Shown piece after piece: positions 63,072 to 64,000 of a DNA stretch of 64,000 bases (its first letter is position 1; each line of letters starts with the position of its first letter). The stretch lies in NCBI RefSeq assembly GCF_025150245.1, contig NZ_CP102279.1:372001-436000 (forward strand), given 5' to 3'. The notes under the pieces are model-generated. The model saw nothing but the letters and a program-made list of their open reading frames with translations. It ran no database searches and was not told the DNA's origin. The stretch comes from Dorea formicigenerans. Its GTDB lineage: Bacteria; Bacillota; Clostridia; Lachnospirales; Lachnospiraceae. The position numbers were made by a program, and so were the translations under genes.

Positions 63072-64000
63072 ATGGCAAATATTTCTTTTATTGTAAAGCA
63101 AAAACTGGAGTCTGCTATAAAAATATTATGCAGAGATTTTTCATCACACGTAAAGCGTCCGGGAAAAGACTTTTCTAGGAATCGTAAACTTCCATTTGAA
63201 GAGGTGATTCGATTCCTTCTCCCTCTGCAAGGACAATGTATGGATCAGGAATTATTCCGTCACTTTTCAAAGAAACCACTCTTCTTTTCAACAGACTATT
63301 CGGGTATTCCGCATAGTTCCGCTATGATTCAGGCTCGGCAAAAACTTTCAGATTCTGCAATGCCGGCCTTGTTCCATTCGTTTACAGAGACTTGTAAAAA
63401 AGGTGCGCTTTTCCAGGGTTACCAACTTCTGGCAATAGATGGTTCCCAGTTTTCTGTCCCGGAAAATCTAAAAGAACCACTATGCTGGCGTAAGATACCC
63501 AATATCTCAAAGGGAAGAAATGTGATACATTTAAATGCTATGTACCATCTTCAGAGTGGTATTTTTGAAGATGTCGTTTTTCAGCCAATCTGTGAATGTA
63601 ATGAGCATAAAGCCCTGGCTCAAATGGTAGACCGCCGGTCTTCTGCGTTTCCTGCTATTTTTATGGCTGATCGGGGATACGAAAGTTATAATACTTTCGC
63701 CCATATAGAACAAAAAGGGGATAAATACGTGGTTCGGGGAAGAGAATCAGGTACAGGTATCTGTTCTGGTCTGAATCTTCCTGATACAGAAGAATACGAT
63801 ATCGAAAAAGAACTTTATATCTGTAAAAAACATAGCAAAAAAGTAAAAACAAACCCACGAAAATATAAACGAATTCGCAGTGATGCAACATTTGATTTTT
63901 TCACAGACGATTGTGAGGAATATCGATTAAATCTTAGAATTGTAAAAATAAAACTCTCTGAAACCACAACTGAAGTACTGTTTACAAATCTTTCTAAAGA
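63072..64000 (+). CDS. IS4-family transposase, 3' end beyond window
   Basis: An open frame from ATG 63072 (AGGAGG directly upstream) runs to the window end, 309 codons without stop. It reads MANISFIVKQKLESAIKIL, then GQCMDQELFRHFSKKPLFF, IPHSSAMIQARQKLS, LLAIDGSQFSVPEN (first catalytic Asp), IFMADRGYESYNTFAHIE (second Asp, DRGYES) and continues toward the Glu region. These fit the DDE transposases of the IS4 group. It is intact as far as seen. Confidence 0.85.
   Translation, partial: MANISFIVKQKLESAIKILCRDFSSHVKRPGKDFSRNRKLPFEEVIRFLLPLQGQCMDQELFRHFSKKPLFFSTDYSGIPHSSAMIQARQKLSDSAMPALFHSFTETCKKGALFQGYQLLAIDGSQFSVPENLKEPLCWRKIPNISKGRNVIHLNAMYHLQSGIFEDVVFQPICECNEHKALAQMVDRRSSAFPAIFMADRGYESYNTFAHIEQKGDKYVVRGRESGTGICSGLNLPDTEEYDIEKELYICKKHSKKVKTNPRKYKRIRSDATFDFFTDDCEEYRLNLRIVKIKLSETTTEVLFTNLSK

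Overview
The window looks like chromosomal DNA from a gut Lachnospiraceae (a Dorea / Mediterraneibacter / Blautia-like Firmicute). The grounds are moderate-to-low GC, strong AGGAGG ribosome-binding sites, TTGACA/TATAAT-type promoters, a bifunctional AdhE, an FprA flavodiiron protein, lipoproteins with short LxGC lipoboxes, a QPKTG sortase signal and several gene arrangements common in that family. No rRNA, tRNA or CRISPR array was seen.

Layout. 1-4100: two long-hairpin elements, then adhE with a Rex-like site on its promoter and an APH-like kinase. 4200-7000: a metal/metalloid module (ArsP-like permease, ArsR regulator, COG0523 GTPase, small CxxC thioredoxin) with an inverted-repeat operator. 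7000-11200: HAD phosphatase, UppP, and an amino-acid ABC transporter whose binding protein looks circularly permuted. 11300-21100: a set of membrane proteins with cytoplasmic zinc ribbons (one with an extracellular VWA domain), an M3-like lipoprotein peptidase on the other strand, and a TMEM43-like protein. 21100-21880: an intergenic region packed with structured elements. 21880-28240: pstSCAB-phoU with a PhoB/PhoR pair, preceded by a Pho box. 28350-44360: a pentose (arabinose) island made of a binding protein/LytS/YesN three-component sensor, an AraR-type GntR repressor, an ABC transporter, araA, a FGGY kinase, araD and a second, FucI-type isomerase. 44400-47050: a small RNA element, a broken PDDEXK gene, FprA and a DUF4230 protein. 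47286-51182: a large sortase-anchored adhesin. 51320-52904: a TPP riboswitch followed by the wreck of a trp operon (trpE fused to the trpB tail, trpA internally deleted). 53900-55200: an Rpn-type nuclease gene between 57-bp direct repeats. 55200-62900: PAP2 phosphatase, a Tet(M)-like GTPase fused to an NYN/Rae1-like nuclease, FliB-like protein, M18 aminopeptidase and a purine permease. 63072 to the end: an IS4-type transposase running off the window.

Most notable signals. (1) Three long hairpins (1-221, 341-536, 21568-21740) share an internal-loop motif and an apical loop while their stems differ completely yet stay paired, which is what a structured RNA or a folded single-stranded mobile DNA would show. 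(2) Two about 81-nt elements (21166-21246, 44449-44529) have a conserved 5' half and a shared terminator design, resembling the RNA half of type I toxin-antitoxin loci. (3) The trp locus is in active decay next to an orphan thiamine riboswitch. (4) The solute-binding protein at 8758 carries its usual C-terminal segment at the N-terminus. (5) A ribosome-protection GTPase is fused to a ribosome-associated endonuclease-like domain.

The coding content is otherwise ordinary for the family. Functions are assigned from motifs read by eye; no database search was possible.
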